DNA from: FEN-1191 sp964528845
Lineage (GTDB): Bacteria > Pseudomonadota > Gammaproteobacteria > Steroidobacterales > Steroidobacteraceae
NCBI GenBank assembly: GCA_964528845.1
Contig: CAZGVE010000005.1
Location: 62,001 to 126,000, forward strand
Length of the DNA stretch: 64,000 nucleotides
Reading direction: 5' to 3'
Part shown: positions 35,308 to 43,440 of the stretch, in pieces
Position numbering within the stretch: the stretch's first letter is position 1
Layout of the letters: each line of letters opens with the position of its first letter
Program-made: the position numbers and the translations under genes
Notes under the pieces: generated by a model
The model's database searches: none
What the model saw: the letters and a program-made list of their open reading frames with translations, nothing else
Told to the model about the DNA's origin: nothing

Positions 35308-36435
35308 TCACTGCACGCGAATCGCGCGCCCGGCCTGCGAGGACAGTTCGAGCGCGCAGATCAGGCGGTGCGCCTGCACGGCCTGGCTGAAACCGGGCTC
35401 GAATGGTTTGCCATGTTGGATCGCGTCGGCGAGCCTGGCATATGCCCGGGCAATGTTCCGGGGCGGACCTTCGGGCACGCCATCGGGCACCAGACGCAGC
35501 CCGGCCGGTATCTCGACCGGTGCGAATGCGGCCTTGCCGCGCGCCGCATACAGCTCGTTGGGGCCGTGGTACACGCTCGGGTTGTGCTCTTGGGCGCCAG
35601 CCGCGGCTCTGATCGCCAGGGTGCCTTCGCGGCCGTAGATCTCGAATTGGCGCTGGCCTTCGGGCTGCGCCGGTACCGCGGCGACCAGAAACGACACCTC
35701 GGCGCTGCTGTCCAGACGGCCGGAAACGCTGACCCAGTCAGGAGAGTCGACCGGCACGTCCGCACCGGTGTCGGTGTTGTGCCATTGCGTGACCGTGGTG
35801 GCCAGCCGCGCCGACACTTCAGCGAACCCACCGAGCACGAAACTCAGCGCATCCAGCGAGTGGCCCGCGCCGATCGTCAGGATGTTGGCGCCGTTCTTCC
35901 GCTCGCTCTGCCAGATGCGCCCGTTGCCGCGCCGCGTGGTGGCGCGGCTCAGGTACGTGAAATGCACCGCCAGGACCTCGCCGATGAATCCCTGCCGGAT
36001 CAGCTCGCGCGCATGCATCAGTACCGGATCGCTGCGCGCCTGCAACCCGACGGCCGTATACAGCGAGCGCTCGGCCGCCAGCGTGGCCATCTGCTCCGCC
36101 TGTGCGAGCGTCGCCCCGAGCGGCCACTCGCAATACACGGCCTTGCCGGCCCGCAATGCCCGCATGACCAGCTCGTAGTGCGTCGGCACCCGCGTCACGA
36201 CGCTCACCAGATCGATATCCGGGCACGCCAGCATCGCGTCGTAGTCGTGAAAGGCCAGTTCGGTACCGAAGGCCTCCCTGGAGGCCAGTGCCGTTTCGGG
36301 ATGGGCTGTGCAGACGGCCTTGAGCTCGTATTGCGGCAGCGCGCGCAGCGCCGGCACGTGCGCGCGGGCACCCCAGCCGCTGCCGCCGACGGTCACCGTG
36401 GCGCCGACGATTCCGACGCGGATCCTGCTGGACAT
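35308..36435 (-). CDS. Gfo/Idh/MocA-family oxidoreductase
   Basis: A 375-residue NAD(P)-dependent oxidoreductase. The N-terminal Rossmann motif begins VGIVGATVTVGGSGWGARAH, and CEWPLG stands at the position of the family EKP motif, so the usual Lys is Trp. GAGHSLDAL carries the conserved His. The Lys-to-Trp change may alter catalysis. It follows the small cupin by 6 bp as the last gene of a bicupin / cupin / Gfo operon. Typical substrates are sugars, inositols and their derivatives. Confidence 0.85.
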   Translation of the reverse strand: MSSRIRVGIVGATVTVGGSGWGARAHVPALRALPQYELKAVCTAHPETALASREAFGTELAFHDYDAMLACPDIDLVSVVTRVPTHYELVMRALRAGKAVYCEWPLGATLAQAEQMATLAAERSLYTAVGLQARSDPVLMHARELIRQGFIGEVLAVHFTYLSRATTRRGNGRIWQSERKNGANILTIGAGHSLDALSFVLGGFAEVSARLATTVTQWHNTDTGADVPVDSPDWVSVSGRLDSSAEVSFLVAAVPAQPEGQRQFEIYGREGTLAIRAAAGAQEHNPSVYHGPNELYAARGKAAFAPVEIPAGLRLVPDGVPEGPPRNIARAYARLADAIQHGKPFEPGFSQAVQAHRLICALELSSQAGRAIRVQ

Positions 36436-36441
36436 GCCGGA

Positions 36442-36849
36442 CTACGAACCGACCTGTCGGGCGCGCGGCTTGTCCGGATCCGGTGCGGGCGCCATGATGG
36501 TCAGGTGGATGGTTTCCTCGTCCAGGTTCCAGAAGTGATGTGGGACCTGCGCGGGAAAGATCATCAGCGTACCTGGCGCTACGGCGTGCGTTTCGCCCGC
36601 AATTTTGACCATCATCCGGCCGCTGATCAGGAACATGAACTGATCATAGTCGTGTACGTGCTCGCCACCCGGAGTTCCGCCATGCGGCGGAGTACGGACA
36701 TAGTTGACGCAGCAGCTCGTGATCTCGGAATTGCTGCGGTCCACCAGGCGCTGCAGGAAGCGCGCCCGGTCGGCATTGAAGGTCGCGAAGTCGATCGGCC
36801 GGATGTATTGCGACGTGCCGGTGGAGTGCGACGTACCCGATGCGGTCAT
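36442..36849 (-). CDS. Small cytosolic cupin
   Basis: A 135-residue cupin with both motifs intact: GGEHVHDYDQFMFLISGRM (His, His, Glu position replaced by Gln) and FPAQVPHHFWNL. A short lead (FNADRARFLQRLVDRSN) precedes the barrel. The start MTASGTSHS at 36849 follows the bicupin stop by 25 bp; the longer frame is a shadow. It is the middle gene of the bicupin / cupin / Gfo-Idh operon. Function unknown. Confidence 0.78.
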   Translation of the reverse strand: MTASGTSHSTGTSQYIRPIDFATFNADRARFLQRLVDRSNSEITSCCVNYVRTPPHGGTPGGEHVHDYDQFMFLISGRMMVKIAGETHAVAPGTLMIFPAQVPHHFWNLDEETIHLTIMAPAPDPDKPRARQVGS

Positions 36850-36874
36850 GGGAGACGGTACCTTCGGCCCCCGC

Positions 36875-37822
36875 TCAGGCCGCGACCGTCGTGTGCTCCC
36901 GCTCGCGCTGCTGCTCGTGCGCCTGCTGCTCCCAGGTGGCCCGTGCGTACATCGGCAGCGTGAATACCAGCAATTCTGCCCCATCGGGGCTGTGGATTGC
37001 CTGGGTCCTCTGACCCTCCGGGATGTAGTAGCAGCCGAGCGTGTCGAGCACCTTGCCGTCGTAGGTGGTGCTGCCACGCAGCACGCTACGCACTTCCGGC
37101 GCCCCCAGCACCTCAGCCGGTATGGTGGTGCCCGGCGCAAGACGCCATAGCGACACGCTGGTCTGGAACTCGGTGAAGCTGCCCAGGTGCTTCACCTCGA
37201 CACCGCGCCGATTCGGATCCGCCCGCCAGCGGAATCCCTGCGGCCGCATGATGACCGGGGACTGGTAGCGGGGCGAGGCATAGCTGATCGGCCGCCCCAT
37301 GTGCTGCTCCCAGACCGCTTCGTAGCTGTCCTGGTTGATGGTGCCGCCTTCCGGCTTCTTGATCTTGTAGACGCCGTCCTCGAAGTAGCCGCCCGCCTGC
37401 TTGAGTGCGTCGATCGCTACGCGCTTCTCCGAATCCCGGATGCGGTAAGCACCGTTGGGGCCCGGAAACTGCATCACCATCAGCGTCACGGGGCCCTTCT
37501 GCGTCAGCGGTCCGTAGTAGCAGCCTTCGGGGAAGTACGCGCACTCGCCCTCTTCGAGTTCAACGCCCTTCGCGATGTTCATTGCGCCGGATACGACATA
37601 CCGGAACTGGTCGAAGTTATGGCGATGGCGCGGCGTGTAGAAGCCGTCGACGACCTGGTCGCGGCCATAACGCAGGTTGATGTCGCGGATGCCGGTATCG
37701 ATCGGGTACAGCGCCACGGTCACGTCGGGGCTGTTAGGGCCCTGCAGTCCGCGTCCGCGCGTGGTGCCGACTTCACGGCCCTTCGTCTCCTCGAAGCGAA
37801 AAGTCTGTATACCGGCTGTCAT
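36875..37822 (-). CDS. Bicupin protein (copy 2)
   Basis: A 315-residue relative of the bicupin at 30351-31238. The first cupin has YTPRHRHNFDQFRYVVSG and YFPEGCYYGP; the second contains VLRGSTTYDGK and YYIPEGQRTQ. A charged tail ends REREHTTVAA. It heads the three-gene operon with a small cupin and the Gfo/Idh enzyme. A palindromic site starts 48 bp upstream of its ATG, the same distance as in copy 1, which supports shared regulation. Its role is unknown; the HRHNF motif suggests metal binding. Confidence 0.76.
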   Translation of the reverse strand: MTAGIQTFRFEETKGREVGTTRGRGLQGPNSPDVTVALYPIDTGIRDINLRYGRDQVVDGFYTPRHRHNFDQFRYVVSGAMNIAKGVELEEGECAYFPEGCYYGPLTQKGPVTLMVMQFPGPNGAYRIRDSEKRVAIDALKQAGGYFEDGVYKIKKPEGGTINQDSYEAVWEQHMGRPISYASPRYQSPVIMRPQGFRWRADPNRRGVEVKHLGSFTEFQTSVSLWRLAPGTTIPAEVLGAPEVRSVLRGSTTYDGKVLDTLGCYYIPEGQRTQAIHSPDGAELLVFTLPMYARATWEQQAHEQQREREHTTVAA

Positions 37823-37857
37823 GTGTCTATGCTCCTTGATGCGCGGTATCTGTCTGT

Positions 37858-37885
37858 CTGTCGACCGACAGTATTGATGCCTACA
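37858..37885. promoter_or_regulatory. Palindromic operator candidate, site D
   Basis: On the minus strand TGTAGGCATCAATACT (37885-37870), starting 48 bp upstream of the bicupin start. A separate CTGTCG/CGACAG inverted repeat (37858-37871) abuts it. Confidence 0.5.
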
Positions 37886-38010
37886 ATGTGATCCGACGTG
37901 CCGATGCTGTCAAGCCGCAGGCTGCCCGCGCACCGCTACGCCCCCGCCCCGAAACCGTAGCATAATCAATCCGCTTGCGGCCCGCCCATTGCTTAAGGGA
38001 GCCATCATTC

Positions 38011-39117
38011 ATGCGCGCTGGGTCCCTATGCGCCGGGAATCTGCTCACGGCAACGCTGGGCTGCCTGCTGCTCATCGGCACGAGCCACGCCGCCGATGCC
38101 GCGCTCACGATGCTCAGTATCGACATGGAGGGTGGTGGCGGCACGCTGTTCGTGACGCCGGAAGGGCGCTCGCTGCTGATCGATACCGGCTCGCCACCCG
38201 GTAGCGGGGTCAGGGACGGGCTGGATGGCGCCCACAGCGGGGTCGACCGGATCGTGGCCGCGGCGCACTCCCTACACCTGGAGAGCATTGACTACCTGAT
38301 CATTACGCACTATCACGCCGACCACATCGGCGGGGTGTTCGAACTGCTCGCACGCATGCCGATCAGCACTTTCATCGACCACGGCCCCAACCGCGACGCC
38401 CCGATTCCCGACCAGCCGGCGGACTCGATCGGCAACCGCATGGTCCGGGACAGCATCCGGAACTACGCCGAGTATCTGCGCGTCATCAGCGGCCATCCGC
38501 ACGTCGTCGCCCGGCCGGGCGATGTGCTGCGGTTCGGCAGCCTCACCGACACCATCGTTGCCAGCGATGGCGCTGCGATAGCGAAGCCGCTGCGCGGCGC
38601 CGGGGGCCACGGTGCGAAATGCGATACGCCGCCGATGGCGGACAACGGTGGACTGGAGAACGAGAAATCGGTCGGCTCGATTCTCGGCTTTGGCAAGGTC
38701 CGGATCGCCGCGCTCGGTGATCTCACCTGGAACCGGGAGCATGACCTGTTCTGTCCGATCGACAAGGTCGGGCACGTCCAGGTGCTCCTGGTCACCAATC
38801 ACGGCATGGCGCAGAGCAGCAATCCGGCGTCGATCGCGGCGCTGCGGCCGGACATCGTCATCATGGGCAACAGTGCGACCAAGGGTGCCATGCCGGCAAC
38901 CGTCGATACGATCAACGCCGCGCCAGGCCTGCAGGGATTCTGGAAGCTGCACGCGTCCACGGCCCATCCGGATCTGAATGGCGATCCGGATTACATTGCC
39001 AATCCCGATCCGGCGCCGGATCGCGGACAGAGCATCCGGCTCGAGATCACGCGCGGCGGGCGGATCACCGTGACCAACAGCCGCAACGCCTTCACCAGGA
39101 CCTACCAGGTCCGCTGA
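38011..39117 (+). CDS. Secreted MBL-fold protein (ComEC-like hydrolase domain)
   Basis: A 368-residue protein with a signal peptide (cleavage near SHAAD). The metal motif THYHADHIGG is complete, with later ALGDLTWNRE and VTNHGM supplying Asp and His ligands. The order LSIDMEGGGGTLFVTPEGRSLLIDTG is typical of ComEC/Rec2-like MBL proteins. ATG 38011 has GGGAG nine bases upstream. It is divergent from the bicupin operon, with 188 bp between them, and convergent with the M20 peptidase. Substrate unknown. Confidence 0.8.
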   Translation: MRAGSLCAGNLLTATLGCLLLIGTSHAADAALTMLSIDMEGGGGTLFVTPEGRSLLIDTGSPPGSGVRDGLDGAHSGVDRIVAAAHSLHLESIDYLIITHYHADHIGGVFELLARMPISTFIDHGPNRDAPIPDQPADSIGNRMVRDSIRNYAEYLRVISGHPHVVARPGDVLRFGSLTDTIVASDGAAIAKPLRGAGGHGAKCDTPPMADNGGLENEKSVGSILGFGKVRIAALGDLTWNREHDLFCPIDKVGHVQVLLVTNHGMAQSSNPASIAALRPDIVIMGNSATKGAMPATVDTINAAPGLQGFWKLHASTAHPDLNGDPDYIANPDPAPDRGQSIRLEITRGGRITVTNSRNAFTRTYQVR

Positions 39118-39130
39118 AAGCCCCGCCCGA

Positions 39131-40600
39131 TCAGTGCGCCTGACTCAGACGCTTCATCAGCTGGTAGGTGAATTCGACGCTGGAATAGAAATCCCCGATC
39201 TCGTGGCGCTCATCGCGACCGTGCATCCGGATGTCGTGGATGTCATTCCACGACCCCCCGATACCGTAACTCGGTATGCCGGCCTGGCGGGTGAAGATCG
39301 AATCGCTGGCTCCCGCGGCCATATCCGGGATCACCGTGACGCCCGGCCACATCGAATGCACCACCTGCGTGACGCTTGCCATCAGGCCCGCATCCAGCGG
39401 CGATTCGCCAGCGCTCACCACCAGGCCCGGTGTCTTGACCGTAATGGCCGGGTCGGCGATGGCCGTTTCGATCGCGGCCCTGGTGCCCTCCACCGACTCA
39501 TCCGGCATCAGGCGGCACTGCACGGTCGCCGTGGCCCGCTGTGCCAGCGCGTTTTCCTGATGCCCTGCCGAGAGCATCGTCGCCACGCAGGTGGTATGCA
39601 GTATCGCGTTGAACGGCGGATCGGCCGCCAGGCGCTTCGCGGCGACCGGATCGAAGGTCGGTCCGGCGAGAGCGAGCATATCGGCGCGGCGCTGGCCGGT
39701 CTGCGTCAGCGCGGTCCTGGCAAAATACAGGCGCGTGGTCGCGTTGGTCTTGAACGGAAAGACATGGCGCGACAGCCGCACGAGCCCATTTGCGAGCTGG
39801 TAGATCGCGTTGTCGGACCGGGGTTCGGAGGAATGACCGCCCTTGTTGGTGGTCTCGAGGCTGAAGGTCGCGTAGATCTTCTCAGAGGTCTCGATCCCGA
39901 AGTCCAGGCGCCTGCCATGATCGATTTCCCCCGATCCGCCGTCCGCATTGATCGCGAGCGCGGCATCGATCAGCGGCCGGTGCTCACGTACCAGGTACCA
40001 CATGCCATCCTGGTCGGTACCCACTTCCTCATCGGCCGTGAACGCGGCGATGATATCGCGGTCGGGAACGTATCCCTCCTGCTTCAGCCGGATCAGCGCG
40101 GCGGCCATGGCGGCATCTCCATCCTTCATGTCGGTCGTGCCGCGGCCATAGAAATACCCGTCCTGCTCCGTCAGCTGGAACGGTGGTAGCGACCAGTCCT
40201 CGGGCCTGGCGTCGACTACGTCCAGATGGCCGTTCCAGAGTATCGGCCTGGCCTTTGCGTTTCCTGCAAGCCGGACCACCAGGTTCACCTGGTTCGGGTA
40301 GCGCGCATCGGCCAGCACCTGAAGCGTGGAATCGTCAAACCCGGCATCGCGGAAATGGCGCAGCAGTATGTCGACCGCTCCTCGGGTACCGATATCGTGC
40401 ACCGAGCGCACCGCGACGATCTCTTTCAGGATGTCGAGCGCGAGCCGCTGGTTGTCGGCGGGCGGCATCGGTGCGGGCGGGGGTGCCGCGGCCGGTGCCC
40501 CGGACGCTATCGCTGCAGCTGGGGCAGCGGCCATCGCTGGCGAGATTGCTGCCGCCAGCACCAGGGTCATGACGACCCGCAACATGTTGCGCGCGAGCAT
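39131..40600 (-). CDS. Secreted M20-family metallopeptidase
   Basis: A 489-residue di-zinc carboxypeptidase/deacylase. Metal and catalytic residues are visible in NGHLDVV (His125, Asp127), RGTTDMKDG (bridging Asp157) and FTADEEVG (Glu191/192), with a late GSWNDIHDIRMHGRDE carrying the final His. A signal peptide (residues 1-24) is followed by an Ala/Pro-rich linker. The start at 40600 gives normal family length; the longer frame overlaps neighbouring genes. It probably cleaves C-terminal residues or N-acyl groups in the periplasm. Confidence 0.87.
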   Translation of the reverse strand: MLARNMLRVVMTLVLAAAISPAMAAAPAAAIASGAPAAAPPPAPMPPADNQRLALDILKEIVAVRSVHDIGTRGAVDILLRHFRDAGFDDSTLQVLADARYPNQVNLVVRLAGNAKARPILWNGHLDVVDARPEDWSLPPFQLTEQDGYFYGRGTTDMKDGDAAMAAALIRLKQEGYVPDRDIIAAFTADEEVGTDQDGMWYLVREHRPLIDAALAINADGGSGEIDHGRRLDFGIETSEKIYATFSLETTNKGGHSSEPRSDNAIYQLANGLVRLSRHVFPFKTNATTRLYFARTALTQTGQRRADMLALAGPTFDPVAAKRLAADPPFNAILHTTCVATMLSAGHQENALAQRATATVQCRLMPDESVEGTRAAIETAIADPAITVKTPGLVVSAGESPLDAGLMASVTQVVHSMWPGVTVIPDMAAGASDSIFTRQAGIPSYGIGGSWNDIHDIRMHGRDERHEIGDFYSSVEFTYQLMKRLSQAH

Positions 40601-40620
40601 AGGTTTCCATTGCCTCCCAG

Positions 40621-40758
40621 CTAGCCTACCGGAGTCGCACCGCCGAGCAGCTGCAGGAAGCGCTGGCGTTCGATGTTTCCACCGCTGAGGATCACCGCGA
40701 GCTCGTCCAGGCCCGCGGCAAATCCGGCTGCCGTCACCCGCGCCCCGCGTTCGGGCGT
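40621..40758 (-). pseudogene. C-terminal remnant of a PLP threonine/serine dehydratase-like gene
   Basis: Between the M20 peptidase and the membrane protein a 45-codon in-frame stretch, opened by no convincing start, reads (minus strand) ...DELAVILSGGNIERQRFLQLL... and ends at TAG 40623-40621. The AVILSGGNIE segment resembles the C-terminal end of threonine ammonia-lyase/serine racemase (usually V-LSGGN-D). The rest of the enzyme is missing. It is probably the scar of a deletion; a chance match cannot be excluded. Confidence 0.5.
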
Positions 40759-41424
40759 TCAGGCACGGCTCTCTCTCGTGCGATCCAGCGCCCATGCCAT
40801 GCCGGCGCACAGCGCATAGGCGAACAGTCCCAGGCCGCAGAAGGACAGCGCATCGCGCGGCGGTGCACCGAACCAGTTGATCGTCTGCAGGATCAGCAGC
40901 ACCGCGAGCACGATCCAAGGTGAGCGCGCACCCCAGGTCCCGCGCGCGCGCGTCGAGGCCAGGTACACGGCGAAGCCGGCGAGCGTCAGGGCCAGCTCCA
41001 GCGGCATGGCTATCCTCGGCTGGTCCCACAATCCGAATCCGAGCTTCGGTGGTCCATCGCCCAGCAACCCAAGGTCCTGCCGGTGCACCAGCAAGTCCAC
41101 CGGCCAATGGGAAAACACCAGCACCGCTATCACGACTCCCACGACCCATCGGCGTGCCGGAGCGACCCAGCAAGCCGCCGCGATTCCCGCTGCCAGCGCC
41201 CAGAGGATCGCCGCGAGCAGGCTGTGCGTGAACGGCATGTAGTAGAGATCGAACGGCATGATTCCCGTCAGCGTGGCGTCGAAGCGCCATTTCTCGACGC
41301 CGATCCAGGCCAGCGAGAAAAATCCGATGTCGATCAGCTGCACGGCGATGAAGCCCGCGGCGAGGCTCGGTGACCTGCGCACGGCCTTGGAGGCCAGCGC
41401 CAGCGAATAGTGGCCTATGAACAT
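40759..41424 (-). CDS. Multi-pass membrane protein of unknown function
   Basis: A 221-residue protein with about six hydrophobic segments. It starts MFIGHYSLALASKAV, and contains MPFTHSLLAAILWALAAG and LVFSHWPVDLLVHRQDL, with His and Asp residues in the membrane-proximal loops. This GHYS...PFTHSL...SHWPVD pattern resembles metal-dependent membrane hydrolase (YdjM/DUF457-like) proteins. ATG 41424 has GGAG seven bases upstream. It ends beside the threonine-dehydratase remnant. No partner is evident. Confidence 0.7.
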   Translation of the reverse strand: MFIGHYSLALASKAVRRSPSLAAGFIAVQLIDIGFFSLAWIGVEKWRFDATLTGIMPFDLYYMPFTHSLLAAILWALAAGIAAACWVAPARRWVVGVVIAVLVFSHWPVDLLVHRQDLGLLGDGPPKLGFGLWDQPRIAMPLELALTLAGFAVYLASTRARGTWGARSPWIVLAVLLILQTINWFGAPPRDALSFCGLGLFAYALCAGMAWALDRTRESRA

Positions 41425-41446
41425 GCCGCGCTCCCTTGTGAATGGA

Positions 41447-41467
41447 TGCCCGCCCCTTAAGCGGGCA
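41447..41467. terminator. Short hairpin after the PLP decarboxylase gene
   Basis: TGCCCGC and GCGGGCA form a 7-bp stem around a 7-base loop, about 40 bp beyond the decarboxylase stop and just before the membrane protein start. No T-run follows in either direction, so terminator function is uncertain. Confidence 0.35.
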
Positions 41468-41507
41468 ATCACCGCAGTGGACTAGTGTAGGGGATCGGCG
41501 GCCGCAT

Positions 41508-42851
41508 TCAATCCGCTGCCGCCCGCAGGATCGCTGCGAGGCTGCGCTCCACATCCGATTCCGTCGTGGCCCATGAGGACACGCTGATGCGCATCGCCGT
41601 GTGTCCCTGCCAGATCGTGCCGCCGCACCAGCAGGTACCCTCCCGCTGGACGCGCGCGATCACTTCCTGGGTCCGCTGCGCGCTGCCGAAGCAGACCAGG
41701 ACCTGATTGAGCACGACGTCGTTCAGCACGCGATGACCAGCGCGCTGCAGTTCCGCGGCGAACCGGCCCGCATGGCCACAGGTGCGTTCGATCAGGTCGG
41801 CCAGGCCCTGGCGGCCCAGCTGGCGCAGTGCGGCCCACACCTCGACGCCGCGTGCGCGGCGCGAGAAATCCGGCGTGTAGTGATAGGGGACGCGCTGTTC
41901 CTGCTGCGACAGATACGCCCCGCCGATCGACATCGCGGCGCGCAGCGCATCGGCATCGCGCGTGAACACGAGACCGCTGTCATACGGGACATTGAGCCAT
42001 TTGTGCGCGTCGGTGGCCCAGGAATCGGCCTGTTCCAGCCCGCGGACCAGGTGCGCGCGCGCCGGAGCCGCCGCGGCCCAGAGGCCGAAGGCGCCATCGA
42101 CATGCACCCAGGCGCGCTGCGCGCGGGCACGCTCGCAGATCTGCGCGATCGGATCGCAGGCGCCGGTATTCACGTTGCCGGCCTGGACGCAGACGATCGT
42201 GCGCTCATTGACGGCTGGGAATGCATCGAGTCGCATGCGCCCCTGTGCATCGACGGGCACCCGCAGTACCCGATCGCGCCCGAGCCCGACCATGCCGAGT
42301 GCCTTCTGCACGCTCGCATGGACTTCCTCGCCGACCACCACCGTCAGCGGCGGGGCGCCGAACAGGCCCTGCGCCTCGGCATCCCATCCTGCGCGTCGCA
42401 GCAGCGCATGGCGGGCGGCCGCGAGTGCGGAAAAATTGGCAGTCGTGGCGCAGGTGACGAACCCGCCCGCACACTGCGCGGGCAGCTGGAAGATCTCCCG
42501 CATCCAATGCAGTGCGATGGCTTCGAGGGCGGCATTGGCCGGCGCGGTCACGACCAGTCCGGCGTTCTGGTCCCAGGCCGTGGCCAGCCAGTTCGCTGCA
42601 ACCGTGACCGGCAGCGCCCCGCCGATCACGAAGCCGAAGAACCGCCCTCCGGCAGACGCCATCGTGGCGGGCGAGCCGATTTCATCCAGCTCTGCGAGCA
42701 CGGCTGCGGCGCTGGTGGAGTGTTCGGGAAAGGCCCGCTCGAAGCCGGCCAGCGCAGCCAGCGCCGCTGGCGCCGGGCTGACCGTCCGCGCGTCCAGCGC
42801 GGCAAGATAGCGGCCGGCGCGCGCCGCAGCGTCGTCGAGCAGCTCGCTCAT
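41508..42851 (-). CDS. PLP-dependent aromatic amino acid/group II decarboxylase family protein
   Basis: A 447-residue fold-type I PLP enzyme. The Schiff-base Lys is Lys284 in TDAHKWLNVPYD, the PLP-ring Asp is Asp252 in HVDGAFG, and the stacking His is His178 in EEVHAS. The TTAN segment (residues 136-139) binds phosphate. These match aromatic-L-amino-acid/glutamate decarboxylases. It is followed by a hairpin and lies 11 bp downstream of the cupin gene at 42863, so both may be cotranscribed. The substrate is unassigned. Confidence 0.87.
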   Translation of the reverse strand: MSELLDDAAARAGRYLAALDARTVSPAPAALAALAGFERAFPEHSTSAAAVLAELDEIGSPATMASAGGRFFGFVIGGALPVTVAANWLATAWDQNAGLVVTAPANAALEAIALHWMREIFQLPAQCAGGFVTCATTANFSALAAARHALLRRAGWDAEAQGLFGAPPLTVVVGEEVHASVQKALGMVGLGRDRVLRVPVDAQGRMRLDAFPAVNERTIVCVQAGNVNTGACDPIAQICERARAQRAWVHVDGAFGLWAAAAPARAHLVRGLEQADSWATDAHKWLNVPYDSGLVFTRDADALRAAMSIGGAYLSQQEQRVPYHYTPDFSRRARGVEVWAALRQLGRQGLADLIERTCGHAGRFAAELQRAGHRVLNDVVLNQVLVCFGSAQRTQEVIARVQREGTCWCGGTIWQGHTAMRISVSSWATTESDVERSLAAILRAAAD

Positions 42852-42862
42852 CGAGCCGCGCG

Positions 42863-43342
42863 CTACACCCGCTGCTTGAACACGACGTAGTTCAGGTCTT
42901 TGCCAGGCGCTGCGTCGAATTTATGCGGTACGCCCGCCGGAATGATCATGAAGTCTCCGGGATGCAGCGCGTGCGTCGTGGCGCCCGTCTGGGCGTCGCC
43001 ACGCAGTTCGCCGGGGGAGGATTCCTTCAGGTTGCTGACGGTGCCCCCGAGCGTCAGGACGCCCTCGCCGGACAGCACCGTGATCTGGTCTTCGAAGTGC
43101 GTATGCTGTTCGACCATGTTGCCGTGGTCGAGGCGCTTGACGAATTCGGTGTAAAAGTTCTCATGATCATTGATCACGTCGGCGGCATAGACCCGGTTTG
43201 GCTCCGGTGTGGACAGGGCCTTCACCAGCTCCTGATGCGTGATGAACTTGAATCCATCGGCCGGCGTCGCGCGCAGGGTAGTCTGTGGAAGTGCCGGCGC
43301 AGCGACCAGCAGCGCAGCGATGGCGATCAGTTGAGTGCGCAT
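42863..43342 (-). CDS. Small secreted cupin (family member 3)
   Basis: A 159-residue cupin with a signal peptide (MRTQLIAIAALLVAAPAL). Motifs are MVEQHTHFEDQITVLSGEG, with both His residues and Glu, and GDFMIIPAGVPHKFDA. Among the three related small secreted cupins this one has the fullest metal site. GGAG lies nine bases before the ATG at 43342. An AT-rich promoter-like stretch lies upstream. It is followed by the PLP decarboxylase. Confidence 0.82.
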   Translation of the reverse strand: MRTQLIAIAALLVAAPALPQTTLRATPADGFKFITHQELVKALSTPEPNRVYAADVINDHENFYTEFVKRLDHGNMVEQHTHFEDQITVLSGEGVLTLGGTVSNLKESSPGELRGDAQTGATTHALHPGDFMIIPAGVPHKFDAAPGKDLNYVVFKQRV

Positions 43343-43440
43343 GGAATTCGCTCCTTGTTGTTCTTCGGTGGCAAAGCGCGAGTCTACCCGAGAGCGCCAC
43401 GACACGCTGCGGAGCTGCTAAATTAGTGTTTCTTATACAT

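Noticed and set aside
40601..41554. Extension of the M20 peptidase frame upstream to 41554
   Set aside because: It overlaps the membrane protein gene in another frame; the signal peptide at 40600 marks the start.
43424..43439. TAGTGTTTCTTATACA upstream of the third small cupin
   Set aside because: It fits the operator consensus only with a one-base shift and lacks the invariant G6.
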